64,000 nucleotides of DNA from Streptomyces sp. CG 926 (GTDB lineage: Bacteria > Actinomycetota > Actinomycetes > Streptomycetales > Streptomycetaceae), in contig NZ_QGGZ01000011.1 in the NCBI RefSeq assembly GCF_003148825.1, positions 124,001 to 188,000 of the forward strand, in the 5' to 3' direction. Of the stretch, positions 21,323-29,437 are shown piece by piece. Positions within the stretch are counted from its first letter, which is position 1; the number at the start of each line of letters is the position of its first letter. Under the pieces are notes generated by a model. It did no database searches and was not told where the DNA came from. It saw nothing but the letters and a program-made list of their open reading frames with translations. A program made the position numbers and the translations under genes.

Positions 21323-22911
21323 GCCGACTCCCCTCGGGCGGCGCGCCGCAGTTCGGTCTTCAGCAGCTTGCCGCCCGCGTTGCGCGGGAGCTCCGGTAGT
21401 CGGGTGAAGCGTCGCGGCACCTTGAAATTGGCCAGCCGTTCCCGGGTCCAGGCGGTCAGCTCGGCGGCCGTGACGGGGGTGGAGGTGACCACGTAGGCCA
21501 CCCCGACCTCGCCGAGCCGCTCGTCCGGGGCGCCGACCACGGCCGCGTCGGTGATGGCGGGATGGGTCAGCAGGACGTTCTCCACCTCCGCCGGGTAGGC
21601 GTTGAAGCCGCCGACCACGTACATGTCCTTCAGCCGGTCGGTGATCGAGAGGTAGCCGCGCGCGTCCAGCACGCCGATGTCGCCGGTGCGCAGCCAGCCG
21701 TCGGGCAGGACGGCCTCGACGGTGGCGGCGGGGTCGTCCAGATAGCCGGGGGTGACGTGGTAGCCGCGGACCTGCACCTCGCCGGGCTCCCCGGCGGGCA
21801 GCACCTCGCCGAGCGGGGAGGCGATCCGCACCTCGGTGTCGGGCAGCGGCAGACCGACCGTGTGGGCGACGGTCCAGGCGTCCGCGTCGGTGGGGCAGAC
21901 GGTGACCACGCCGCCGGACTCGGTCAGGCCGTACGCCGTGAACACGTCCGGGGCGCCGAGCACCGTCCGGATCTCCTCGACGAGGGAGGTGGGCACGGCG
22001 GCGGCGCCGGTCCCGGCGAGCCGCAGCGCGGACAGGTCGAAGGCGGCGCGCCCGGGGTGGCGGATCAGGCCGTGGAAGACGGTCGGCGGGCCCATCAGAC
22101 AGGACACCCGCTCGGCGGCCATCCGCACGAGGACGCGGTCGGTGTCGTAGACGGCCTCCGGGAGCATGGTCGCCCCGCGCAGCAGGCAGGCGAGGACACC
22201 GGCCTTGTAACCGAAGGTGTGGAAGAAGGGGTTGACCAGCAGATAGCGGTCCCCGGCGCGCAGGGTGACCAGCTCCGACCAGGAGGTGTAGAGCCGGATG
22301 GTCTGGCCGTGGGTGGTCGTCACGCCTTTGGAGCGGCCGGTGGTGCCGGAGGTGTAGAGGATGTCGCTCAGATGGTCCGGGCGGACGAGGTCGGCGCGGG
22401 CGAGGCGGTCCGCCTCCGTGACCGCGCTTCCGGCGGCCAGGTACGCCTCCCAGGACTCGGACCCCGTCCCGCCGCGCAGGATCACGGTGGAGGAGAGGGC
22501 GCCGAGGTCCTCGCCCGAGGAGTGCAGGTCCCGGGCGTAGTCGGTGCCGAGGAAGCCCCGCTCGGTGAACAGCACGCGGGCGCCGCTGCGTCGGACGATG
22601 TCGGCCGCCTCGGCGGGCTTGTAGCGGGTGTTGACGGGGACGAGGACGGCTCCGGCGCCGACGGCGCCGAGTGCGCAGGCGATCCACTCGCGGCTGTTGG
22701 GGGCCCAGATCGCGATCCGGTCGCCGGGCCGGATCCCGTGGGCGATGGCGGCGCGGGCGGCCGCCGCGATCTCGGCGGCCAGCCGGACGAAGGTCCAGCG
22801 GACCTCGCCGTCGGCCAGCGCCTCGCGCTCCCCGAACGCGGCGGCCGCGTACTCGGGGAGCCGGGCGAGTGTGGTGGGCGGTGGTGGTGCCAGGGGCGGC
22901 GGCGGTGGCAT
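21319..22911 (-). CDS. fadD3: HIP-CoA ligase FadD3-like AMP-dependent synthetase
   Basis: A 530-residue ANL-superfamily ligase: LYTSGTTGRSKG is the P-loop, FHTFGYKAGVLACL and TAYGLTESGG the middle motifs, GWLRTGDIG and the KDMY hinge follow, and the C-terminal catalytic Lys is in NAGGKLLKTEL. The pattern closely follows mycobacterial FadD3, which activates the HIP propanoate (rings C/D) with CoA and ATP. The ATG at 22911 has GGGAGGG 8 bases upstream. It is co-transcribed with the acyl-CoA dehydrogenase and divergent from the flavin reductase. The promoter lacks the full KstR2 motif but has a CCTAAC half-site near 22970. Confidence 0.85.
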   Translation of the reverse strand: MPPPPPLAPPPPTTLARLPEYAAAAFGEREALADGEVRWTFVRLAAEIAAAARAAIAHGIRPGDRIAIWAPNSREWIACALGAVGAGAVLVPVNTRYKPAEAADIVRRSGARVLFTERGFLGTDYARDLHSSGEDLGALSSTVILRGGTGSESWEAYLAAGSAVTEADRLARADLVRPDHLSDILYTSGTTGRSKGVTTTHGQTIRLYTSWSELVTLRAGDRYLLVNPFFHTFGYKAGVLACLLRGATMLPEAVYDTDRVLVRMAAERVSCLMGPPTVFHGLIRHPGRAAFDLSALRLAGTGAAAVPTSLVEEIRTVLGAPDVFTAYGLTESGGVVTVCPTDADAWTVAHTVGLPLPDTEVRIASPLGEVLPAGEPGEVQVRGYHVTPGYLDDPAATVEAVLPDGWLRTGDIGVLDARGYLSITDRLKDMYVVGGFNAYPAEVENVLLTHPAITDAAVVGAPDERLGEVGVAYVVTSTPVTAAELTAWTRERLANFKVPRRFTRLPELPRNAGGKLLKTELRRAARGESA

Positions 22912-22984
22912 CGGACGGACCCTCCCTACTTGACGAGCGAGCGTGGGCGGTATCCAATCACACGTGTTTCGGTTAGGCATATAC

Positions 22985-22998
22985 CTAGTAGGAATAAT
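22985..22998. promoter_or_regulatory. Putative PadR operator 1
   Basis: CTAGTAGGAATAAT lies directly before the ribosome site of the flavin reductase and in the divergent promoter of fadD3. Its complement matches the element at 24120-24133. The adjacent padR-like gene is the likely binder. Confidence 0.5.
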
Positions 22999-23012
22999 CA
23001 GGAGGCTCCTCC

Positions 23013-23552
23013 ATGGCGTCCATGGACATGAAGTCCGCCCTGTCCAGCTTCTGTACCGGCGTCGCCGTCATCACGGCGTGCGGAGACGACGGCCGCCCCG
23101 TCGGGATGGCCGTGCAGTCCTTCTCATCGGTTTCGCTGGACCCGCCGCTGGTCTGCTTCTGCCCTGCGCACACCTCGGCCAGCTGGCCGCGGATCAGGTC
23201 CGCGGGCGCCTTCGCCGTCAACATCCTGGCCGCGGACCAGCGTGAGCTGTGCCGCGCCTTCGCCGTCACCGGCGGCGACAAGTTCGCCGGGATCCCCTGG
23301 CGGCCCGCCGGCAACGGCGCGCCCCTGCTCGACGGCGTGCTCGCGAGCGTCGAGTGCGAGCTCGCGGACGTGCTGGACGGCGGCGACCACGCCATCGCGC
23401 TGGGCCGGGTCACCGCCCTGGCCGTGCACCGGGACGGGCCGCCACTGCTGTACTTCCGGCGCTCCTACGGCAGCTTGCCGAGCCCGTCGGGCCCGTTCAG
23501 CGCGTCGATGTCGTCGAGCATGGCGGCCGCGAGGTCACGCTCGGAGGCGTAG
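23013..23552 (+). CDS. Flavin reductase family protein (HsaB-like)
   Basis: A 179-residue FMN reductase-like domain: FCTGVAVITACGDDGRPVGM, SFSSVSLDPPLVCFCP and a C-terminal LLYFRRSYGSL. Such proteins hand reduced flavin to a partner monooxygenase; here the LLM oxidoreductase 600 bp away is the natural partner. CAGGAGG lies 9 bases before the ATG. The fold should end near the YGSL motif, but the frame continues for about 22 low-complexity residues antisense to the 3' end of the padR gene, an 88-bp convergent overlap. Confidence 0.85.
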   Translation: MASMDMKSALSSFCTGVAVITACGDDGRPVGMAVQSFSSVSLDPPLVCFCPAHTSASWPRIRSAGAFAVNILAADQRELCRAFAVTGGDKFAGIPWRPAGNGAPLLDGVLASVECELADVLDGGDHAIALGRVTALAVHRDGPPLLYFRRSYGSLPSPSGPFSASMSSSMAAARSRSEA

Positions 23553-24058
23553 TACCGCTCGGCCCACTTGAGGGTGAGCGTCGGGTACGCCCACGCGCTC
23601 TCGTCCTTCGCGCCCTCCCCGTCGGCCACCGCGCGACGGCGCATCTTCTCCGCGAACTCCTGGTGCTGGACGAGGACTTCGCGCATCTGCTCCGGCTCCA
23701 GCAGGTGGCCCAGCCACAGCCGCAGCATCGGTCCGTGCTTGAGGACCGGCGGGTCGACGGGGGCCTCGCGGGCCCACTCCCGTACGGCCGTCATGCCCTC
23801 GTCCGTGATCCGGTAGACCCGCTTGTCGCGCGTCCCGGTGTCCTGGGCGACCATCCGCGACGAGGCGTAGCCCGCCTTCTCCAAGCGCTTGAGCTCGCTG
23901 TAGATCTGGCTGAACGACGGGCTCCAGTAGAAGAACCGCAGCGACCAGTCCGACCACTTCTTCAGGTCGTAACCGGAGAGCTCCTCTCCGAAGGAGAGCA
24001 GCCCGAGCACCGCCCAGCTGGTCGCGGGGAGCGTGCGCCTGTTCGTCTCGTCTGCCAC
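23465..24058 (-). CDS. PadR family transcriptional regulator (long form)
   Basis: A 197-residue PadR regulator: winged helix LPATSWAVLGLLSFGEELSG and SQIYSELKRLEKAGYA, then the long Vir-like C-terminal dimerisation domain. The start is GTG 24058; a TAGACT -10-like box lies 7-12 bases upstream and no ribosome site is seen, so the mRNA may be leaderless. It sits between the flavin reductase and LLM genes, both of which have the CTArTAGGAATA motif in their promoters, so it probably controls them. The ligand is unknown. Confidence 0.88.
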   Translation of the reverse strand: MADETNRRTLPATSWAVLGLLSFGEELSGYDLKKWSDWSLRFFYWSPSFSQIYSELKRLEKAGYASSRMVAQDTGTRDKRVYRITDEGMTAVREWAREAPVDPPVLKHGPMLRLWLGHLLEPEQMREVLVQHQEFAEKMRRRAVADGEGAKDESAWAYPTLTLKWAERYYASERDLAAAMLDDIDALNGPDGLGKLP

Positions 24059-24119
24059 GCAGCGCAGTCTACGACCGGTCCCGACGACACCCTTCCCCCT
24101 GTGAAGTATGACTGCTAGA

Positions 24120-24133
24120 AGTATTCCTATTAG
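24120..24133. promoter_or_regulatory. Putative PadR operator 2
   Basis: AGTATTCCTATTAG is the reverse complement of the element at 22985 with two changes. It lies 38 bp before the GTG of the LLM oxidoreductase and in the padR upstream region, which suits autoregulation and control of both sides. Confidence 0.5.
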
Positions 24134-24170
24134 AAATAGTGTCGCGAAAGCCGGATGGAGGGACCTCACC

Positions 24171-25301
24171 GTGAAGTTCTCGATGATCTTCGAGGCGCAG
24201 CTCGTCGACCCCACCCCCGAACGTGAACGCCAGGTCATCCACGACTGCGTCGAACAGGCCGTGTACGCCGAGGAGATGGGTTTCGACCGGATCTGGGCCG
24301 TCGAGCACCACTCCCTGACCCGGTACGCGCACATGAGCGCCTCCGAGATCTTCCTGACCTGGGTGGCCGCCCGCACGCACCGGATCCGGATCGGCCACGG
24401 CGTCGTCACCATGCCCTTCGGCTACCAGCACCCGGTACGGGTCGCCGAGCGCGCCGCCATGCTCGACGTGCTCTCCGGCGGCCGCGTCGACATCGGCGCC
24501 GGGCGCGGGGCCACCCGCCAGGAGATGTCCATGTACGGGGTCAGGCCCGAGGACACCTACCCGCAGATGGAGGAGGCGCTGCGGATCTTCTCCTCCGCCT
24601 GGAGGGAGGAGACCTTCGAGTGGCACGGCTCGATCGACATCGGCCCCGGCGCGATCCTGCCCCGCCCGGTCCAAGGCCCGCACCCGCCGCTGTTCATGGC
24701 CTGCTCCAAGCACGACACCCTCAAGCTGGCCGCCGAGCTCGGCATAGGGGCCCTGGTGATGGGCTTCGCCGGCGCCGACGACGTACGCGCCATGCGCAAG
24801 GTCTACGACGAGGCCATCGCCACGCGCGACGGCGAGCGCCTCGTCTCGACCGAGGTCAACGACCACCTCTCCGCCCTCTGCCCGACCATCGTCCTCGACG
24901 ACGCCGAGCGGGCCCTGCGCCTGGGCATCCGCGGGCAGCGCTTCTTCGCCGAGTCCATCGCCCACTGGTACGGCAACGGCCCCGAACCGACCGGATACGC
25001 CGACGACGAAAGCGCCGACTCCCATGTGGCGGCCCTGGCCAGGGGCCGGGAGGAACTCGTCGCCAAACTGCACGAGGCGAACATCCCCGCCCGCCCCGTC
25101 GACACCGGCACCTACAACGCCGAGCACGCGTACGGCAGCGCCGAGACCGCCATCGCCTACGTCGAGCAACTCCGCGAGATCGGCGTCGACGAGGTGATGT
25201 GCCTGATCCAGATGGGCACCGTCCCCCAGGAGGCGTGCATGGAGACCATCCGTCAGTGGGGCGAGAAGGTCATCCCGCACTTCCGCGCCCTGGAGGGCTG
25301 A
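24171..25301 (+). CDS. LLM class flavin-dependent oxidoreductase
   Basis: A 376-residue luciferase-like monooxygenase (TIM barrel). MGFDRIWAVEHHSLT near residue 40, IRIGHGVVTMPFGYQHPVRV and GRVDIGAGRGATRQEM are family hallmarks. It uses reduced FMN, presumably from the flavin reductase upstream, to oxygenate an unknown, probably hydrophobic or cyclic, substrate. The GTG at 24171 is preceded by GGAGGG. It is followed within 3 bp by an SDR and then an esterase, which suggests a monooxygenation, alcohol/ketone and ester-hydrolysis route feeding the steroid cluster (inference). Confidence 0.88.
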   Translation: MKFSMIFEAQLVDPTPERERQVIHDCVEQAVYAEEMGFDRIWAVEHHSLTRYAHMSASEIFLTWVAARTHRIRIGHGVVTMPFGYQHPVRVAERAAMLDVLSGGRVDIGAGRGATRQEMSMYGVRPEDTYPQMEEALRIFSSAWREETFEWHGSIDIGPGAILPRPVQGPHPPLFMACSKHDTLKLAAELGIGALVMGFAGADDVRAMRKVYDEAIATRDGERLVSTEVNDHLSALCPTIVLDDAERALRLGIRGQRFFAESIAHWYGNGPEPTGYADDESADSHVAALARGREELVAKLHEANIPARPVDTGTYNAEHAYGSAETAIAYVEQLREIGVDEVMCLIQMGTVPQEACMETIRQWGEKVIPHFRALEG

Positions 25302-25304
25302 ACC

Positions 25305-26036
25305 ATGGGGATGCAGCTCGACGACAAGGTCGTCGTGATCACCGGTGCCGGGCGCGGCCAGGGCGCCGCCGAGGCCCGGCTGTGCGCGGCGGCGGGGGCC
25401 CGGGTCCTCGTCACCGACGTACGGGAGGACGAGGGCCGGGCGGTGGCCGCCGAACTCGGCGACCAGGGACTGTACGTGCGCCACGACGTGGCCGACCCGG
25501 CGAGCTGGGCGACGGTGGTGAAGGAGGCGGTCCGCGCCTTCGGTACGGTCTCGGCCCTGGTCAACAACGCGGCCCTGTGGCGCACCGCCCACGTGGAACG
25601 GCAACGGCTGGAGGACTTCGAGGCGCTCCTACGGGTCAACCTGCTCGGGCCGTTCCTCGGCATCCAGGCGGTCGCGCCGGTGCTGCGCGCGGCCGGCGGC
25701 GGCTCGATCGTCAACATCTCCTCCACCGCCGGCCTGGTCGGGATCCCCGGCCACGCCGCCTACGGATCCACCAAGTTCGGGCTGCGCGGACTGACCCGGT
25801 CGGCGGCGCTCGACCTCGCCCGGGACCGGATCCGGGTCAACTCCGTCCACCCGGGGGCCATCGACACCCCGATGGTGGCCGAGGCGGTGGCCGGCCGGGA
25901 CTGGTCGCACGTACCGCTGGGGCGGATGGGCCGCCCGGAGGAGGTCGGGGAGCTCGTCCTCTTCCTCTGCTCGGACGCGTCCTCGTACGTCACCGGCGGC
26001 GAGTTCACCGTGGACGGAGGGATGACGACGGCATGA
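25305..26036 (+). CDS. Short-chain dehydrogenase/reductase
   Basis: A 243-residue classical SDR: NAD-binding TGAGRGQG, NNAA motif, Ser in NISSTAGLVG, catalytic Tyr-x3-Lys in AAYGSTKFG, C-terminal YVTGGEFTVDGG. It resembles the 3-alpha(20-beta)-hydroxysteroid dehydrogenase group of Streptomyces, so a sterol or terpenoid alcohol is a plausible substrate, but this is not proven. It lies 3 bp after the LLM gene and overlaps the esterase gene by 4 bp. Confidence 0.88.
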   Translation: MGMQLDDKVVVITGAGRGQGAAEARLCAAAGARVLVTDVREDEGRAVAAELGDQGLYVRHDVADPASWATVVKEAVRAFGTVSALVNNAALWRTAHVERQRLEDFEALLRVNLLGPFLGIQAVAPVLRAAGGGSIVNISSTAGLVGIPGHAAYGSTKFGLRGLTRSAALDLARDRIRVNSVHPGAIDTPMVAEAVAGRDWSHVPLGRMGRPEEVGELVLFLCSDASSYVTGGEFTVDGGMTTA

Positions 26037-27004
26037 GCGACCTCCACGCACCCGGCCTCCGCAGCCCCGGCCTCCGCACCCCCGACCCCCTCTCGCCCGG
26101 GGCCCGAGCGCTGTGCGACGCGATGACCGCCGGCTTCCCCGGTCCGGGCGACGTCCACGCCCTGCGGGCGGCCGCGGCGTCCGGGTCCGGCCGCGCGGGC
26201 CCCGCCATGGCCTCGGTGTCCGATACGGACGCGGGCGGGGTCCCGGTCCGGATCTACGATCCCGGGCCGGGCCCGGCCGACCGGCCCCTGATCGTGTACC
26301 TGCACGGCGGCGGCTGGGTCATGTGCGGCCTGGACTCCCACGACGCGACCTGCCGCTCCCTGGCCCTGGCCGCGGGCGCCGTCGTCGTCTCGGCGGACCA
26401 CCGGCTCGCCCCGGAACACCCCTGGCCGGCGGCGCCGGACGACGCGCTCACCGTCCTGCTCAAGTCCCGCGAGTGGGCCCGCGCCCTCGGCTGCGACCCC
26501 GGCCGCGTGGTGGTGGCGGGGGACTCCAGCGGCGGCAACCTCGCGGCCGTGACCGCCCTGCGCGCCCCCGAACTCGTCGCGGGCCAGCTGCTGTTCTACC
26601 CGCCGCTGGACGCCCGGATGGAATCCGCCTCCGTGGAGAGGTACGCGCAGGGCTACTTCCACACCGCCGCCCACATGGCCTGGTACTGGGAACAGTACGG
26701 CGGCGACCCGGAGCACCCGCACGTCTCGCCGCTGCGCGCCCCCGACCTGTCGGGCCTGCCGCCCGCCCTGATCGTCCTCGCCGACTGCGACGTGCTGCGC
26801 GACGAGGGCATCGGCTACGCCCGCCGGCTGGCGGCGGCCGGCGTCGACTGCACGCTCCAGCTCCACCCGGGGGTCTTCCACGGCTTCCTGGGCCTGCCGC
26901 TACCGGCGGGCGCCGCCGCGCTCCGGGCGGCCGGGGCCTGGGTGGCGGGGGTGGCACGGGCGGGGCGGCCGGATGCGAACCGTCGTCCTCCCACCATGGA
27001 GTAG
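26033..27004 (+). CDS. Alpha/beta hydrolase (HSL-type esterase)
   Basis: A 323-residue esterase of the hormone-sensitive lipase family. HGGGW is the oxyanion-hole motif, GDSSGGNLAA holds the Ser nucleophile, VLADCDVLRDEG the Asp and FHGFLG the His. It has a Pro/Gly-rich N-terminus of about 35 residues. The start overlaps the SDR stop (ATGA). It may hydrolyse an ester or lactone formed by the upstream monooxygenase (inference). Confidence 0.88.
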   Translation: MSDLHAPGLRSPGLRTPDPLSPGARALCDAMTAGFPGPGDVHALRAAAASGSGRAGPAMASVSDTDAGGVPVRIYDPGPGPADRPLIVYLHGGGWVMCGLDSHDATCRSLALAAGAVVVSADHRLAPEHPWPAAPDDALTVLLKSREWARALGCDPGRVVVAGDSSGGNLAAVTALRAPELVAGQLLFYPPLDARMESASVERYAQGYFHTAAHMAWYWEQYGGDPEHPHVSPLRAPDLSGLPPALIVLADCDVLRDEGIGYARRLAAAGVDCTLQLHPGVFHGFLGLPLPAGAAALRAAGAWVAGVARAGRPDANRRPPTME

Positions 27005-27074
27005 GCGCACTGCCCCGGCGCCACGGCCCCGCCCGGGTGGCGGTTCCCGCCGGCCCCCCGGGCATGATGTGTCC

Positions 27075-27623
27075 ATGGCTGAACTGATACGGAGGCTGCC
27101 GGGCGCGGTCCTGCGCAACTGCCTCCTGCTGGCAGGGGAGTTCGGCGCGATCTGGCTGCTCCGGGGCCCCGAGGGCGCCTGGATCCCGGTCCTGCTGGCC
27201 GTCTTCGTCCTCGGCGCGGCCGTACCGCACGGCACCGGCGCGGAGTTCGTCGCCCGCACCTGCGTCGCACTCCTCGCGGTCGGCATCGCGGTGGCCGGCG
27301 GGACCGCCTGGGACCGGCACACCCTGCACGACCGCGGCCGGGAGGAACAGGCGGTCGTCGCCGAGCGGACCGTGGCGAAGGACGGCTCGACCTCCGCCCC
27401 GTCGCTGCGGCTGCGCACGGAGGCCGGCCGGGATCTGCCCGGCCCGGTGGCCACGGACCTCCCGGTCGGCGCCCGGCTGACCGTGACGGTGGACCCCGAC
27501 GGCCCGGCCTGGGCCGTGGGCGGGCGCCCGGACCGGCCGCTCTGGCCGGTGGCCGGCGCCGGGGCCCTGATCCTGCTCCAGACCCTCCTCGTCGGCCGGA
27601 TCTCCCTGCGCCCCCGGACCTGA
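27075..27623 (+). CDS. Small membrane protein, unknown function
   Basis: A 182-residue protein with hydrophobic segments at about residues 10-30, 34-52, 58-76 and 156-174, and a polar region of some 75 residues between the third and fourth that begins with a charged heptad-like stretch (RGREEQAVVAERTV). I do not recognise the family. No good ribosome site precedes the ATG at 27075. Confidence 0.6.
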   Translation: MAELIRRLPGAVLRNCLLLAGEFGAIWLLRGPEGAWIPVLLAVFVLGAAVPHGTGAEFVARTCVALLAVGIAVAGGTAWDRHTLHDRGREEQAVVAERTVAKDGSTSAPSLRLRTEAGRDLPGPVATDLPVGARLTVTVDPDGPAWAVGGRPDRPLWPVAGAGALILLQTLLVGRISLRPRT

Positions 27624-27735
27624 AAGGCGTCCCCCGGCCCCTGCCGAGGAGCCCGCGCCTCGCCCACGTCGTCCTTCGCAGGGGTGCAAGTACCGCGATC
27701 TTGTTGCCGATTGTGTGATCGAAAAGAATGGACGC

Positions 27736-28461
27736 ATGACAACACGCGCCCGTTCCTTCGACGCGGCGGCCGCTTCGTACGCGGCCCACCGCCCCAGCTA
27801 CCCCCCTGCCCTCTTCGACGCCGTGGAGCACCTCACCGGTCGGCCGCTCGCCGGGGCCCGGGTGGCCGACGTAGGAGCCGGTACCGGGATCGCCACCACG
27901 CTCCTGCGCGAGCGCGGGGCCGAGGTCGTCGCCGTGGAGCCCGGCGACGGGATGGCCGCCGAGTTCCGCCGCACCCACCCCGACATCCCGATCGTGCGCG
28001 GCGACGGGGACCGGCTGCCGCTGGCCACCGACTCCGTCGACCTGATCACCTACGCCCAGGCCTGGCACTGGACCGACCCGGCCCGCTCCGTGCCCGAGGC
28101 CCGGCGGGCGCTGCGCCCCGGCGGCGCGCTCGCCCTCTGGTGGAACGACGCGGACACCACCGTCCCGTGGATCGCCGAGCAGGAGGCGCGGCTGCGCGTC
28201 TTCTTCGAGGTCGAGGGGGAGACCCACCGCACCCTGCCCGAGGGGCTCGGCGAGTTCACCACCCGCTCGGTGACGTGGACCCGGCGCATCACGCTGGACG
28301 ACCACCTCGCCAACCTCGCCAGCCACTCCGCCTTCCTGGTCCTGGGCGAGGCCCGCACCCGCGCGTACTTCGCGGGGGAGCGGGAGTTGCTGAACGGGCT
28401 CTTCCCGGACGGCATCGTCGAGGAGCAGTACGTCGTGAGCCTCAACGTCGCGGTGGTGTGA
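27736..28461 (+). CDS. Class I SAM-dependent methyltransferase
   Basis: A 241-residue methyltransferase. ADVGAGTGIATTLL is motif I, AVEPGDGMAAEF motif II, and YAQAWHWTDP the post-motif seen in the Methyltransf_11 group. The substrate is unknown. TTGTTG (27701) and AAGAAT (27724) with a 17-bp spacer put the transcript start near the ATG itself, so it is probably leaderless; no ribosome site is seen. Its 3' end overlaps the convergent acyl-CoA dehydrogenase gene by 20 bp. Confidence 0.85.
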   Translation: MTTRARSFDAAAASYAAHRPSYPPALFDAVEHLTGRPLAGARVADVGAGTGIATTLLRERGAEVVAVEPGDGMAAEFRRTHPDIPIVRGDGDRLPLATDSVDLITYAQAWHWTDPARSVPEARRALRPGGALALWWNDADTTVPWIAEQEARLRVFFEVEGETHRTLPEGLGEFTTRSVTWTRRITLDDHLANLASHSAFLVLGEARTRAYFAGERELLNGLFPDGIVEEQYVVSLNVAVV

Positions 28462-29437
28462 GGGACCGCAGCACCTCGGCCCGGCAGGCCGCCGGCGTCC
28501 CCCAGGCGTCCCGCAGGGGGCGGGCCTTGCGCAGCCACAGCGACAGGTCCAGCTCCTCGGTGTAGCCCACCGCACCGTGGAGCTGGAGCGCCGTCATCGC
28601 CGCCCGGTACGACGCCTCGCCGGCCGCCAGTTTCGCCGCCGCCACCTCGCCCGGCCCCGGCGACAGGGCCGCCGCCCACACCAGCGGGCGCGCGAACTCC
28701 AGGTCGAGCAGGGTGTCCGCCAGCCGGTGCTTGACCGCCTGGAAGGTCCCGATCGGCGTCCCGAACTGCGTGCGCTGCTTCGCGTACTCCACCGTCCTGG
28801 CCAGCAGCGCCTCGCCGACGCCCAGGCACTGGGCGGCCGTCAGCAGCCGGGCCCACCGTCCGGCCACCTCGGCCGCCCGGGCCACCGCCGGACCGGCCGC
28901 CAGCAGTTCACCGCCGCCGGCCGGCGGGAGGGACAACCGGCGCGCGGGATCCGTCGACGGGAGCGGCTCACCGGGGCCAGCCGCCAGCCGCAGTTCGCCG
29001 GCCGAGGACACCGTGAAGCGGTACGTCGCCGAATCCGCGTCCACGGCGTACGGGCTGCCGCCCGGCAGGGTCAGCGTGGCCGAGGCCTCGCCCCGCGCCA
29101 GCCGCGGCAGGAGCCGCTCGGCGAGCGTCTTGTCCGCCAGCTCCGCCAACAGCACCGACGCCGCGGCGCTCTCCACCACCGGCCCCGGCACCCCGGCCCG
29201 GCCCAGCTCCACGAAGCCGAGCGACAGCTCCGACGGGAGCAGGCCCACCCCCTCGTAGGCCTCCGGCACGGCCAGCGCGAACAGACCGGTCTCGGCGAGC
29301 CGGGCCCACAGCGCCCGCCCGGGTCCGGCGTCGCCGTCCGCCCAGGCCCGTACCGCCGCCGGGACCTGCGCCGAACCCAGCAGGGAGCGCACCGTACGGG
29401 CGAAGTCCGACTGCTCGTCGGTCAGCAGGAAGCGCAT
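28442..29437 (-). CDS. Acyl-CoA dehydrogenase, small subunit-like (FadE32/33 type)
   Basis: A 331-residue acyl-CoA dehydrogenase, shorter than average, with FGTPIGTFQAVKHRLADTLL and LQLHGAVGYTEELDLSLWL in the C-terminal domain. It starts ATG 29437, overlapping the previous stop by one base. Paired large and small FadE genes are typical of steroid catabolism, where the two chains form heterotetramers; the partner is probably the 29437-30582 product. The likely step is dehydrogenation of a C/D-ring CoA thioester. The exact FadE number is not assignable by eye. Confidence 0.85.
   Translation of the reverse strand: MRFLLTDEQSDFARTVRSLLGSAQVPAAVRAWADGDAGPGRALWARLAETGLFALAVPEAYEGVGLLPSELSLGFVELGRAGVPGPVVESAAASVLLAELADKTLAERLLPRLARGEASATLTLPGGSPYAVDADSATYRFTVSSAGELRLAAGPGEPLPSTDPARRLSLPPAGGGELLAAGPAVARAAEVAGRWARLLTAAQCLGVGEALLARTVEYAKQRTQFGTPIGTFQAVKHRLADTLLDLEFARPLVWAAALSPGPGEVAAAKLAAGEASYRAAMTALQLHGAVGYTEELDLSLWLRKARPLRDAWGTPAACRAEVLRSLTPPRR

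Noticed and set aside
20261..22957. 898-codon frame that seems to fuse fadE with an upstream region
   Set aside because: Only the last 353 codons resemble a protein; the rest is the wrong frame of fadD3.
22965..22985. KstR2 operator in the fadD3 promoter
   Set aside because: Only a CCTAAC half-site and a weak GTGTTT match; too degenerate to call.
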